From Clavaria fumosa (Eukaryota > Basidiomycota > Agaricomycetes > Agaricales > Clavariaceae): a DNA stretch of 64,000 nucleotides. Shown here piece by piece: positions 36,479-48,000 of this stretch. Below the pieces are notes generated by a model. The model had not been told where the DNA came from. It ran no database searches and worked only from the letters and a program-made list of their open reading frames with translations. Made by a program: the position numbers and the translations under genes. Within the stretch, counting starts at the first letter, position 1; each line of letters begins with the position of its first letter. The stretch lies in assembly GCA_951802425.1 (NCBI GenBank), contig OX637804.1, positions 186,001-250,000 on the forward strand, read 5' to 3'.

Positions 36479-38078
36479 GGGTGGATGGTGCAATTGGGGT
36501 GAGCAGCATGGGTGACACCAGTGGGGCAAGTTTGGTGGACAAGTGCATGTGCATATTATCAGTCAATGATATATCTGCTTGAGTAATGTATGTGCTTACT
36601 GTGCTCATGCTTGTCATTAAGCAATGACTGATGGGCATGAGCAGTGCCAGGATGACATGCATGAGCACAGTAAACACATACATTACTCAAGCAGATATAT
36701 CATTGACTGATAATATGCACATGCACTTGTCCACCAAACTTGCCCCACTGGTGTCACCCATGCTGCTCACCCCAATTGCACCATCCACCCTGCTTGTGCT
36801 GCCTGCCCACTCACCTCATTGGTGCTACACCACTTGGCTTGCTTCCTGCTTTACTCACCTTGCTTGTGCCACCCATTCACCTCACTCAGACTGTCCACCC
36901 TCCATCCTACATATGCCACCTGTGCTGCTTGCTCCCAGCATGCCAAAACCTAGGTCCTACATACCTACCAAGATCCAATGTGATCCAGGCTTGGACATGT
37001 TACAGGTGAGCCATGCCATGTAAATGGCCAGGACACCCACACCTCTCATAATGTACAAAGTAAGTTGACTGGATGTGTATCTCAAAGTGGGTATCCAGGA
37101 CTCCCATGCTCACATGATGCACAAAGTTGACTGGAGGTGTATGTCAAAGTGGGTGTCATGGATGCCCACATCTTATAAAGTCAGTTCAGTTGTGAGTTGA
37201 GTCAGTGTCAAAGCTTGTTTCATAGTGTGTGGCCCACAGCTATCAACATATGGGGGAGACACAATTGCTGAATCAAGTCACTTGGGTAGAGACAGGAGAG
37301 CAGACAATAATACAAGGGCAAAGGTATGCTGGTATATGGGTGACTATCTGATAGTGCCAGAGGGGCAGCAGGGAGCACCTCAGATAGAGGAGGGCTTGAA
37401 TGGATGCTAGATAGAATAGAAGAAGAAGGCCCACCATGGGTAGTGGAGACAGGAAGGCATAATAATGTTAGCCACCTAGACAAGAAAGACTGATGAAATG
37501 TGGAAGCAAAATTCCTTGTCCCTGTGTAAGTCCTTGTCTATCATGTTCACCTTGCTTGTACTGCACTAGTCACCCTGCTTGTGCCATCCCATGCCACTCT
37601 CAATGCTTGCACCATCCACCCCACCCTCCTTACTTGCACTGCCTACCCTACTCAACCTACTTGTGCCATCCACCCTGCCCATCCCACTTGCACTGCCCAC
37701 TGCTAACCATGACTGCCACTCACCTGCTCACCCTGCTTGCACTACCCATCTCACTCAACCTAATTGCACTGCCTGCCCCACTCACCTGCTTGCCCTGCTT
37801 CCACTGCTTTGTTGACTGATAATATGTGCATGCCATTGGCTGACTATTTGCACTTATCATTGGTTGACAATATGGGCATGTTGTTCATTGAGGATTGAGT
37901 TTCCTTGATGAATGATATAAACTGAACTAACACTGCCAGTAGTTCTATGACATCAATGCACAGCAAGAAACAGGTACCTGTTTGCTCACCTTCCATCCTG
38001 ATCCCAAGCTGCAAACCTTTCATGGGATTTGTGAATGCAACAGTGCACACACATTGAGTTGAGAAGAGACAGAATTAT
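36479..38078. mobile_element. Foldback element copy 2, left arm truncated
   Basis: The inverted arms 36479-36610 and 36659-36790 pair exactly around a 48-bp spacer. The sequence continues as the full right arm (to 37479) and tail (37480-38078), colinear with 22880-24208 of copy 1. Only 132 bp of the left arm remain. Unlike copy 1, the innermost segment (around CATGAGCACAGTAAACAC) is itself present in both orientations, so the two copies have different palindrome centres. Confidence 0.8.
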
Positions 38079-38306
38079 TATACAAACATTTTTGGGATAC
38101 AAAGCATAGGATCTGCTTGTGTGATGCTGCCCCTGGATTCTACCAACAATTTCAACCATGCTCCAGGATGGCTGCACTAACAGTGCCAAGCCCTGAAGAG
38201 TCTCTGTGTACTCGCTTTGCAGCTTTTGAATTTCCTCCTCTTCCTCAACTACCTTGGCTTTGACTGCCTCTGCCCCAACTGCCTCGGCTTTGACCACAAT
38301 CTGCAT
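38079..38306 (-). pseudogene. Coiled-coil coding fragment
   Basis: The minus-strand frame begins MQIVVKAEAVGAEAVKAKV and passes into a charged EEEEEIQKLQSEYTETLQ coiled-coil stretch, then QPSWSMVEIVG. It runs directly into the foldback element tail at 38078. It may be the upstream half of the gene whose 3' exon lies at 36180-36430. No known family is recognised. Bases 38307-38490 contain no gene that I see. Confidence 0.35.
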
Positions 38307-38494
38307 CCTGACATTTGTGGGTAAGGCTGCAGTGGCTAGACACCAAGCACAGCCACAATGTCGGTCTTACTGACAGAATAGGAGTCTGGGCAGCTCAGGG
38401 AAATTCTGAAAAATATATATATAAAGGAGTCAAGTCTGATATACACACCATTTTCATGTCATTTGTCTATGTAGAATATGATATACTGGAAGGT

Positions 38495-39216
38495 TGTCAC
38501 GGTCCTAACAAGGTTAGCAGGGCAGGGGTTAGTGGAGCGGAGTGGAGATGTTCTATCGGAGTCTGATCGGAGTCCGATATCGGTGAAACAGAGAAGTAAA
38601 CAAGAGGAAGGAGACTTATGGGACTGTGGCCTCAACGTATGTGTTGTGCCACCACGTATATACTTGTCCCTATTTACCAAACAAGAACAATACCTAAGAG
38701 AGAATCAGAATGTAAGTCAACTCCGAAGTGATTGGAGTCCGTCGGAGTGGGTCGGAGTTGGTCAGATGACGTGGAGATCATCGAGGACGATGAGGACGAA
38801 AGCTCAGAGATGTTTTTGGAATCAAGAGACGTTATATTCAAACTGAGGAGCAGGGAGATACAGGTAGAAACTTATACTGCAAGGACAGAGTATAGGAGTA
38901 ATGTGAAACAATGTACTTATCAAATTACTAGGAGAGTTTCACCACTTGTGCCTGTGCAATTTTCATGGAACAAAGAAACAACAACAAAAAAGCGACTCCC
39001 ATGGGTCAAGGGTATCCTCTCAATGGTAAACAGAATGAGGGGATGGAGGGAGAAGGTTCTGGAACGAAGTCCGAACGGTCCGAAGGCCGGCGGAGTGAAG
39101 TCCGATGAAGGTGCGGAGCAGAGCGCACGGAGTTACAGCGGAGCGGATCGGAGTTGGTAAGGAGCTCAGAGTCCGGAGCAGGGGTCGTGCTTATGCAAGC
39201 GGATGGGGTCGTAACA
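38495..39216 (+). mobile_element. Solo LTR, family A, with 5-bp target duplication AAGGT
   Basis: Starts TGTCACGGTCCTA and ends GGATGGGGTCGTAACA, flanked by perfect direct repeats AAGGT at 38490-38494 and 39217-39221. It is colinear with 21029-21862. The 3' ends of the two copies differ only by transitions (GGATAGGACCGTGACA versus GGATGGGGTCGTAACA), as expected of aged, formerly methylated DNA. CGGAGT motifs cluster near 38535-38575, 38730-38760 and 39085-39160. Confidence 0.88.
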
Positions 39217-39271
39217 AAGGTGGTCAGCAATGTAATGTTCTGGGGCTGTAATCACAGACTCTGACCATCTT

Positions 39272-39722
39272 TCACTCAACAATGACATGTGCAAATACAA
39301 AGATGATGCTCAGTGCCATGCTGCTAGGCAAGCTAGCAGAGCATGCTATGCACAGTGTCAGGCTTGTGACAGCAAAACCCCTTTGGTGTGCAAGGGTAGA
39401 GCGAAGGGTCTGTTCAGTTTCTAATGCTAGTCGGTAGTCCTGGCGGACTTGTCTCTCGATATGCAGGGAATACTCCTGCAGTAGTCGAAGTGTCTGGTAA
39501 TAAGTCTGGGGATTGGCTCGGAGTAGTCGGTCCTTTATCCAAGTCCTCGTATACCTTTGGTAGTACTCGAACCAATAGAGGTTCTGCTCAATCAATGGGT
39601 GGCTGGTGAAACTCTCAGGAGGGATGACTTGCGACCTTAAAGGTGGGAAGACGAATCCTTCCAGTGCGAAGTTCTCAGCAGCGATGTTTGCTGTCAGACT
39701 TAGTTGAGGTCTCTCAAGTAAG
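39272..39722 (-). CDS. Gag-like ORF of unidentified retroelement
   Basis: A minus-strand frame stays open from about 39722 (LTANIAAENFALEGFVFPPL) through PLIEQNLYWFEYYQRYTRTW, TYYQTLRLLQEYSLHIERQ and VRQDYRLALETEQT to a hydrophobic end and a stop at 39272. It is helical and rich in Gln and Tyr, like retroelement capsid or leader proteins. A TATA-like GTATATAAG (minus strand) lies near 39776. No ATG is in frame at the expected place; a CTG stands where a start would fit, so it may be mutated or spliced from upstream. I do not recognise the family with certainty. Confidence 0.45.
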
Positions 39723-39829
39723 TGTATAGACGAAAAGATCGAAGCTAGGGTACATGTGGGTTGGTCCCAGGTCTTATATACTCTAGCTGTGGGCTGTACG
39801 TGATGTATGAGTCATTGATTAAATATCGG

Positions 39830-40097
39830 GATCTGATAGATGATCAGGGAAGCTGCACGCTTGCACTGGAATGATGAGTCTGAGCAGTGTCGATCTTTGT
39901 TGGGATCCTTGTGATGATGATGTCATCAGTGATCGGATAGGGTCCCCGCTTCGATGCATTACATCATGGTCGGTTGCGTCTGATCTTGTTGGGGATATGA
40001 TCGGAGGATCAGATGATCTGTGATCGAGCTGCTCTGAGTCATGATCACTTGATCGATCGGTGTGATGTAGTGATCAGAGATCTTCTTAGGGGTGATC
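39830..40097. promoter_or_regulatory. GATC-dense spacer between two divergent gag-like ORFs
   Basis: Sixteen GATC tetranucleotides occur in 268 bp, where about one is expected by chance. Several lie in TGATCA, GATCGATC or CGGAGGATCA contexts. The block lies between the minus-strand frame ending at 39272 and the plus-strand zinc-knuckle frame, the place for a promoter or LTR enhancer. The regulatory role is inference. Confidence 0.4.
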
Positions 40098-40129
40098 GTG
40101 TCTGGTGGATAGGGGTCTGCCAAATCGAG

Positions 40130-40994
40130 GTTGAGATCAGCCTGTGGCAGCTACTGGATAAAAGGACAGTCTTCCTCCTTTCGCCGTCTCTTCAGAGTCT
40201 GCCTGCTATGTGTTTCCAAGGCCACCACCTCGTCGAGTTCTTCCACAGCTCCTCCCTCTTCGCTCCCCGTACTGGGATCAAGCTCTCCTGCAATACCTTT
40301 CATTGGTGGGTTCAACTCGTCCCTGCCGATGCAGACCTCTACTGGGTCCTCGACCAATGCTTCGCCTGTGGGGATCCCTCCCACCTTGTCAAGGATTGCT
40401 CCTTGACTCCAGGTCCCTACCGTCACATCTGTGACCTTCTCGAGGATCCTCATGGTGAGTTAGCTGAGCTGCTTCTCTCTGTCTCCAGTAAGTCTGATTC
40501 TTTATAGATTGGGACTGGGCTCCTCCCCGTCCTCCCTCGCCAACCGTCTGGGCCACCACCCCCTGGGGTGACCAAGGTACCTGGTACCAAGGTGGGCAGG
40601 ATTGGGCTGAGATTGGTTCTGGTCCTGTACATCCGGCTTACCGTCCCCAGGTCCCGATCCTCAACCTCTGGATACCCTGTTGGTGGCGCCTCCTCCGTCG
40701 CCCTCCCTTCCTACCATTGACCTCCCCCCCGCCTATTCCCCCCTCCCGTCTCCTACTCTGGACGACGGAGGTTCTCTTGGCACTGTGCGAGATTTGCGAG
40801 AGGCTGCCTTGGAGGCAGGAATCTGGGATGGTCAGTTCGCCTCCCATCCCTTGAGGGTAGCTCTCGGGTTCGTGGGTGAGTCTGACTTCTCAGACTCTTC
40901 AGATGAGTCGTGGGAAGAGGAGTTTTGGGGATCTGAGTATGGCACCTCGGGCTCCTCCCTTGATGAAGAGGGGTCTTGGCTTTCTTTCATGTAG
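40130..40994 (+). pseudogene. Gag-like protein with CCHC zinc knuckle, probably frameshifted
   Basis: The plus-strand frame near 40340-40500 contains CFACGDPSHLVKDC, a C-x2-C-x4-H-x4-C knuckle, preceded by WWVQLVPADADLYWVLDQ. After the stop at about 40507, other frames carry a tryptophan-rich block (APPRPPSPTVWATTPWGDQG) and a final frame, 40680-40994, with SLPTIDLPPAYSPLPSPTL, DDGGSLGTVRDLREAALEAG and an acidic Ser-rich tail. The frame changes suggest either short introns or decay. Nucleic-acid-binding Gag of an LTR element is the best reading. Bases 40995-41040 may be its 3' end. Confidence 0.5.
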
Positions 40995-41040
40995 ATAAGT
41001 ATTGTACTTATCTTGCGATAAAATATATAGCTGGGGTTTA

Positions 41041-42514
41041 GCCCCTTGTTCGCCTGATTTGCACAGTGTTTCTTAAGTTAAAGGATTGAAATTTACCGGC
41101 CCAATAGTACGGACAGCACTTTCATGACACACAGTCAGAATGGTGAGCAAATCTGATTTTCCTTATATTGCAACTAATAATCCCCAGCAGCAAGGCTACA
41201 TGGTCTGCTCAAAATCATTCTGCATCACCCCCTTCAGCACACCCACCCCCTATCCAAAAGGCCTAGCCGATTTTGACTGATGCCCTTTTTATGGGCCCAG
41301 CCGATCGTCGGCCGAGATATAGCTTTATAGGCTTGGCCGATCAACTTGATATACCAAAATCCTGCCAGGCATACAGGGATCCCATGGTAATGATGATACC
41401 CTTTCAAAAGGGCTGGCCGACACCCATTTTAGGAACCAGTGTAGAGGGTCTGAAGCACCCTATTCAAACATTTCTCTCACTTACATGACAAATTAGATCA
41501 AAAAGCTGGGGATAAAGCATATGCACAAGATTAGGAAGCAAAGATCAGATGTGCTATTTGATAGATATGTAAATTACAAGGTCATCTGCATCATTTGAGA
41601 CTCCTTATCATCTGAGACTCCTCCATGACAACTTAACATAGTTGGGTGAGATGAAAACAAATATGCCTTCCAATAGGTCTTCAAAGGGTAGAAGCAAATG
41701 TACCAATCGAATATGCAATGGAGCCATTATAAACTAGAGTGAAATGTGGTTGTCAACTGAGTCAGGATATTCTTTGGAAAAGGATGGGCCTTAATATCCT
41801 TTCTGAAGAGTATTCAAATCCACTTTGAATACGTGTTCTAAAGGAGAATGTATTGTTATTGTTCAAATATTCTTGCAATGTAGAAGTTGTGCATGTGAGT
41901 CTGTTATCACACCTTGTGATTATATCATTCTGTGGCTGTGCCCGGAATCCCGGGTGTGACAGTCACACTGTGACCAACTCTGCATAAGAGTATTCAAATC
42001 CACTTTGAATATGTGTTCTAAAGAAGAGGAGAATGTATTAGAATTGTTCAGGATGAGCCTTTGTACATAAAAATGATCCATTGTGGTCTAGAATTAAATT
42101 GAGGAAGTGATGCAAAGCAGTATATAATCTGATATTCCTTATAAAGAGACAAACCATTATAAAAGGACCCACATATGTGGTTCAATGGGGCACACTCCAC
42201 CTTCAACAATCTAGTGGGAATAATGAAGGAGGATATTATTATCAGATATTGCTTATAAAGGTATGAATCTTCTTAACAGCATGATGCATCTAATAACAAG
42301 ACTCAAATATGCTTTCTGATAGGCACAGGTTCTTCAATGATGTAATGCAAAGCTGACTGATTCAGGAAGTGGATCATTATCTGAAATTCCTTAGAAAGGG
42401 CCAAACTATAGGCACCACAAAAGGACAGATTGCAAAGAATTATTAGGACCTAGTGAGAAATCATGCAGATTGATATGCACTACAAATGACTGTCACCAGT
42501 GTCAAGGATGATTT
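41041..42514. other. Non-coding stretch with transposon-end-like motif
   Basis: No gene is seen. GGCCGA/GCCGAT words recur at about 41262-41340 and 41410. A 60-bp direct repeat beginning GAGTATTCAAATCCACTTTG occurs at 41808 and 41988, 180 bp apart, on either side of the CCCGGG motif copy at 41934-41975. Confidence 0.55.
41934..41975 (+). repeat. CCCGGG-type transposon terminal motif, copy M1
   Basis: GGCTGTGCCCGGAATCCCGG followed by GTGTGACAGTCACACTGTGACC. It is nearly identical to the motifs at 44747-44788 (same strand) and 63109-63148 and 63616-63657 (opposite strand). All four are followed, 13-25 bases later, by an AATATNCAAA...CTTTGA-TATGTG block. Confidence 0.75.
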
Positions 42515-44622
42515 TCAGTGCTTCACCCTTGGTCGCAGTACCCGCTTCTTGGCATCCATGGAAGCCCTCTCTCTAGCCCTGGTCCTATATTGCTTAGACC
42601 TCTCCTCCTCCTCTTCATCATGGTATACCCTTTTCCTCTTGGGCAGGCTGGGCCCTGCCTCCTTGTGGATCTGAACTGCCATATGAGCAACAAGGCCATG
42701 AACATCTCTATGCACACCCACATCATCCCACATCCCTTGTTCTCCTGTCCAAAATTCCATTATCTGTATTGTATTTATGCTGGACTGGAAAATTCTCACC
42801 TGGATGTTGCCTGTCATGGTCACCTTCTAACCCATTCCCCTCAATACCATCACCCCTTCGCATATCCACCTGCTTGCTCAGACAGGATTCTTCTGCATCA
42901 CTATCAGGGGGAACAGAAGCCTCAACCCTATCATCATTATCCCCATCATAGATGCACCCCGAATCACTGTCTGACTCATCTGAGCCAATGTCTTCACTAT
43001 GTGCATTTCAAATGTGCATTGATGATGATGATGATGATGATAATGATGATATGAGAACACTCACTCAGTACTGATATGGACAGGCTGGACCTCTCGTTCT
43101 TTCCCCTTCTTGAGGGAGAGCCTCTTCACCTCTTTGTCAGATGACAATGATGGCTCTTGTTCAGGTTGCTGGTGATAGTTGACTAGATGCCTTGATGGCT
43201 TCCCTCTCTGGTGCTGTGGGAGAACATATTGAAACCGTAATATTTTCTGGCCCAAAGTCTGTTGGTGATGCAGGAAATCACAGAGCCTTCTGACATCGAC
43301 ATATTGCATTTTTGAAGGCTCGCAAATTTGCATTCCCTCTGGAAGGTATTCATGAGGAATAAACTTGTGTGGAGCATCAGCTATCAGTTGCCAAGGGACA
43401 GCAACCTTCTTGTTTTTTGTTGTATTGCCTACATGTTGGAAGTAACTTGTCAGACTTGGACTATTGAGCAAGACAGACTCACGATAAGTGATAGTAAAAA
43501 ATGACCGCAAAATTTCTTTGAGTTGTGCGAGTGGTAGGTTGAGTTCCAAAGGAAGAATGGGCCATCCCTCATGATCTGTTAGCAAATCCCATGGCACACT
43601 AATATCTCTTCCTTTCCTTGATAGCATCTCCTCTTCATCAACAAAAGGCTTCCTTTGTAACTCATCTGAAATCCTGTCAGTACTTCCCCAACCTTGGCTT
43701 CACATCATTTTCTCACCATTCCATGTCTCAGCCAAATATTTATCCCACTCCTCCCACACCTCACAACCAACTTTGTGAAATTGTACCTTGAACCCACTAG
43801 TCACAGGTCCAGGGGTCTGAATCCTGGAGCATGTATACAGAGAATTAATCTGATGGACCAGTGGGCATGCAATTGAGACTCACTTTGCCTTCTTTATATT
43901 CCCTTTCTCATCTTGCCAGCCAGTCAACATAAATAATTCAACACCCATCTGCTCCTTTGCAAAACGGGCAAACTTCAGGGCCTCATGCATAAATTTGCGA
44001 GAAGCCAATCTCCAAGCAACATTTCAGCCATTCTACTGGTTGAGAAAGGTAAATTAAAATACTCACTCTCTCTGCACAGGAACTGGGACAGGCTCCCTAT
44101 TCCATTTCTCTACCAACCCCATGTATTTCTGATGCTCCTCTTGTGTTAGCTCTTGACAAATCTCAGTCCTAGCACGACGATATGAGCTGAGGAACTGGAC
44201 TGATCCCCTCTCAGCATTTGACAACTCCTGGGCCCTGGCATTGATGATCCCCTTCTTGCACTGCTCCACAACATGCTGGAGGGTCCACCTCTGTCGTTTG
44301 CTGAACTGAAGGCCTTGGTTGCCATCATCTTCTGAACCAGAAGACTCCTCCCCTCCACTGACAGCCCTGCGGTTATTGTGGAGCCAATTGCGAATTTTCT
44401 ATGAACAGACAAACATCAAATCAACTCAGGAGACACATAAAATGCATAAGTTACAGTGCTAAGATCCTCTGGGACACATTTGTTGTCCTGCTCAGCTGAA
44501 TCCTTGATTTTCGCTTTGATTTGCTTGACAATTTCGAGGCGGTCTTTTGAGTTTGCCTGTCTGTAGGCTACAAGACTTTCTGTGAGTATTTTGGTATACT
44601 CTGGGGTCGTCCACCGTGTCAT
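42515..44622 (-). CDS. Conserved transposon-associated multi-exon protein, unknown function
   Basis: The minus-strand gene starts at ATG 44622 (MTRWTTPEYTKILTESLVAY). A 39-nt intron follows at the FY/KIRNW junction. The next exon ends NREPVPVPVQR near 44066. Further exons give FMHEALKFARFAKEQMG with LFMLTGWQDEKGNIKKAK (about 44005-43890), LSRKGRDISVPWDLLTDH (from about 43625, a roughly 185-codon exon) and a basic C-terminus ending KKRVLRPRVKH with a stop at 42515-42517. The layout is a familiar Agaricomycete hypothetical family, helical and charged, without a catalytic motif I can name. The first exon and promoter recur almost identically at 63517-63988 in inverse orientation. Intron boundaries near 44000 and 43650 are uncertain. 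Confidence 0.6.
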
Positions 44623-44887
44623 TTTCTTTGCTAGCCTAACTGATAAAGCAGTGGCATTGTTGGGAAGCAAGAGGTGGTGTGTCACGTGAGAAAATAACTT
44701 GGCTCACGTGAGTCACTTGTCACGCGTTGTGACTGTGACTTGCTGAGGCTGTGCCCGGGACCCCGGGTGTGACAGTTACACTGTGACCGTAACTCTCCAT
44801 AACAATATGCAAAATGTCCTTTGAGTATGTGAGCCTTGTGTATTTTTTTAATGTACGAAATTCCACAGCAGTCACATCTCACAGCCA
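44623..44887 (-). mobile_element. 5' terminal region of the repeated element (copy 1)
   Basis: Nearly identical to 63517-63781 in reverse complement. It includes the CCCGGG motif (44747-44788), a CACGTGAG/CTCACGTGAG palindrome (about 44690-44712) and a CACGCGTTGTGAC block. Homology between the two copies stops at 44887 and 63517, marking the element edge. Confidence 0.75.
44747..44788 (+). repeat. CCCGGG-type terminal motif, copy M2
   Basis: GGCTGTGCCCGGGACCCCGG then GTGTGACAGTTACACTGTGACC. It is the inverse of 63616-63657 with complete identity in the core. Confidence 0.85.
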
Positions 44888-45016
44888 TTACGAACTGTTA
44901 GTTTCTTTCAAAAAAAGTAAATGCATATATACATCAAGCAAGGGTTCCGATGACTCAGTCGGTGCTTCCTAGTACATGTGCTCTATTCTATGTCTAATCA
45001 AAATCAATGGCTAGGG

Positions 45017-48000
45017 TCAGGCATTGAAACCGCGCCTCTGTCTCACACGGACCATCGATTCCATGTCTGAATTATCTGTTGTATTGATTAGAAAATCTGC
45101 TGCGTCTAGATGAAAGTATATAATGAAACACATACCATCATGCGGGGAGAGGGGCCTCTTAGAACATATTGTCCCCAACTCAGAACGGTCATCTCCTGCA
45201 TCACTGTCCTCTTGCTCTTCTTCAGAGACCTGTTCATAAATTGGATCGTCCAGCAAATCTTCCAGCTCCGTCCAAACCTGAGTATTGTCGCGGGGAAATA
45301 TGTGGAAGTCAGGGCCATCCCAGGAGAACCAATTACCAGCACTGGTATCATCATGGAGCAACTTCTGGAAGGCATCCAGAAGGTCTTGCCAGTCTTTCTG
45401 AAGGTGCTCAAGCACTGCTGCAATCACCTGCTGTGCAGTGATTGTGAGTGGTGCCTTTTTCTCCCACCTTTTCATGTAAGAACAAAGTGCCACGCCAAAC
45501 TGGATGAGCAATTTGTAGAAGAGATATGATGGGTTCACCCCTTGACCACCAATCTCAAGAATGTATCGTTCGATGAACCAGCTCTGGAAGATGCGGTATC
45601 GCCACATTGCAATGTTTTGCTCTTCAAGTATTTCAGGCGGTGGTTTCCTCCCATGTGACTTGAGGCCAAGGGCTATCGCAAATTCAAGCATGTTCCCCAC
45701 CATGATAATATCGAGGAGTCCATGTCTTGTTGTGACATCGGGGATGTGGGCAAGTGCCTCACCAAATGCTAAAACAATTATCAGATGACATACATAATGA
45801 TGGAGAGATTCTACCATATTTGGATTTCCCCGTGACGTAGTGCTCAACCCAGACCGCCATCATCTTGCACAAGTATGTGGTCGTCGATTGGTGCTCTTGA
45901 TTGGTGATTATCGGGTTGAGCACAAACATATGCAGGGCTGAAGCACAGCTGCGAGCTATCGTGGATGCGGAATAAAAGTGCCGGCCATAAACAATTGTCG
46001 GCTCTAGGCCAAGCACAAAATGGAGTGTGCCAGGACGCATGAAACTGTAGGATTGTCAGTAAATATTGCATGTGATAATTATTGCAACTCACAAAATATC
46101 TCTTGTCTTCAGGTGTATAGCCTCCGCACATAAAAATTCTTTTCCGGTGCTACAATCACCCCAACTGAGGGGGAAGGCATGTGTCGAAAAGATATTGCCG
46201 TGATAGTCGTAGTCTTCTGCGTCTGTACGGCGGCGCATCACCACCCACCACTTTGACCCTGACATGACAGTCGAAACAACTGCAAGGCCAACATCATCAA
46301 TATGGGGCATGCTGATGGTCCCACCAGTGGCTGCAATGCCCCAGATCAGGTCGTCTTTGTCAGGTTGGTTTGCGAAGCCATCCATCTTTTGGGTTTGGTG
46401 GCGTGCCCACTCATGAGTTGCAAAAGCGCTGATTTAGTTATTGTTTCAGTTGTCATGTGTCAGAGCAACAAATGGGACATGCCTGAATCGAGGTGGTGGA
46501 GGGAGGCTGAGGCTTCCCATCGGGAAGTCAAGGCCATTCAAAATCCGTCATTTTGTAATATCACGTGTTGACTCCAGCAAATCGTGGAGTGTCCCAGTGC
46601 GGAGCAGATTTGCATCAGAGTGCTTTCGCATCTCTGCAACTATAGAAGCTGACTTAGATGAATCAACTTGAAAAATATTTTAGACTCACCTTGGAACACA
46701 CATTCCTGATGTAGAGGAGCCAATGTCGATAATCCCTCCTCATCAAAGTCGAGGGTTGAAATTGGCGTATTCGTAATAAGAATATGTCGACGACGGAACA
46801 CCTCTTGAATTTCCAGACTAGTCATCTTCTTGAACTCAGTCCAGGTTGTGACGAATATCGCAGACGCATCTGGATGGAATGTTCGCGACCTGGCAGTTGG
46901 AAGACGATGCTTAGGGACCTGATTGACATATTCCTCTTCGACCATTTCTATTATGTCCGTTAGGACAGGATACTCGCGGAATGCCTGCTTTATTTTGAGA
47001 GATATCCATGAAAAAAAGTGTTAAACGTACTGAATCTGAAGTCGTGAAATGCTCATAGACGGTTGGCTCGGTATCAGGATTTGCATCATACATTTTGACT
47101 TTGATGGAGTGATTCTCCATCTGCATTGTGTGAATTAAAATATTACGCAGTAGTTGAGATTTTGCTTACCTTGGGGAGGGGTAAAGAGGAGAGCTCCTCC
47201 ACTTTCTCTACGTGCTAAATAAAACAATTCAATCAGCATTTGTTGGGGTGTCAATATAAGTCATACCTTGACCGTCAGGTCAATGATACTCCGAATTGGC
47301 TTCAAGGCAGCCTTTCTACCCTGGTGGATGGGTCCAGGTGGCTTTGTCTTGCCTTGGCCCACATGTGTATCCTGTGTCGCCTTTCCTTTCCCTTTCCTCA
47401 TCACAGCTTCCTCATCGGGGATCAACTCGTCATCCTTATTCTCCTGGTCTGATTCATGCCGGAGTCTCTTTGCTGCCCTTCGCGTTGGACGATGAACCTC
47501 GTGTTTCAGTGGCTTCTCCAATGCACCTTCAGCTTCTTCAGCGTCTTGAGTGTCTGAGAGCTCCTGCTGGTCGTATTCGAGCATGGGGAAAATTGGTGTT
47601 TGCTCAATCAGACCTGCTTCATGAGCAGAAGTGACGCCCTGGGGATCTGCTTCCAGAGCAGGAATGATGTCTTCGACATGCTCCGGGGGACCAGCTTCAG
47701 GAGCAATGATGGGCTCTGCTTCTTCTTCGATGGAACATGGTTCGGGAGCTGTGATGACACGTTGGACTTGCCCTTTCTTTGCAGTCAGTTTCATTCAGGG
47801 ACGAAAAGATCAAAATAACATACGGGATGGAGAATACCAATCCATCTGAATTTCTGGCCCCTTGAACTGCACCTGAAGGTCTTGAAACTCTGTAAGGAAG
47901 CCATTCAGGGCCGCTGATGAGTCGCCGGTGATGCTTGTTTGCATCAGAGCTCTCCACAGTGCTTTCTCCGTCAATCCCAAAAACACAGGCTTTTCGTTAC

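Noticed and set aside
40151..40453. Acidic minus-strand ORF of 100 residues
   Set aside because: It overlaps the plus-strand frame that carries a perfect CCHC knuckle, which is better supported.
42878..43060. Minus-strand ORF with a His run
   Set aside because: Caused by a GATGAT microsatellite near 43020; it lies in a likely intron of the 42515-44622 gene.
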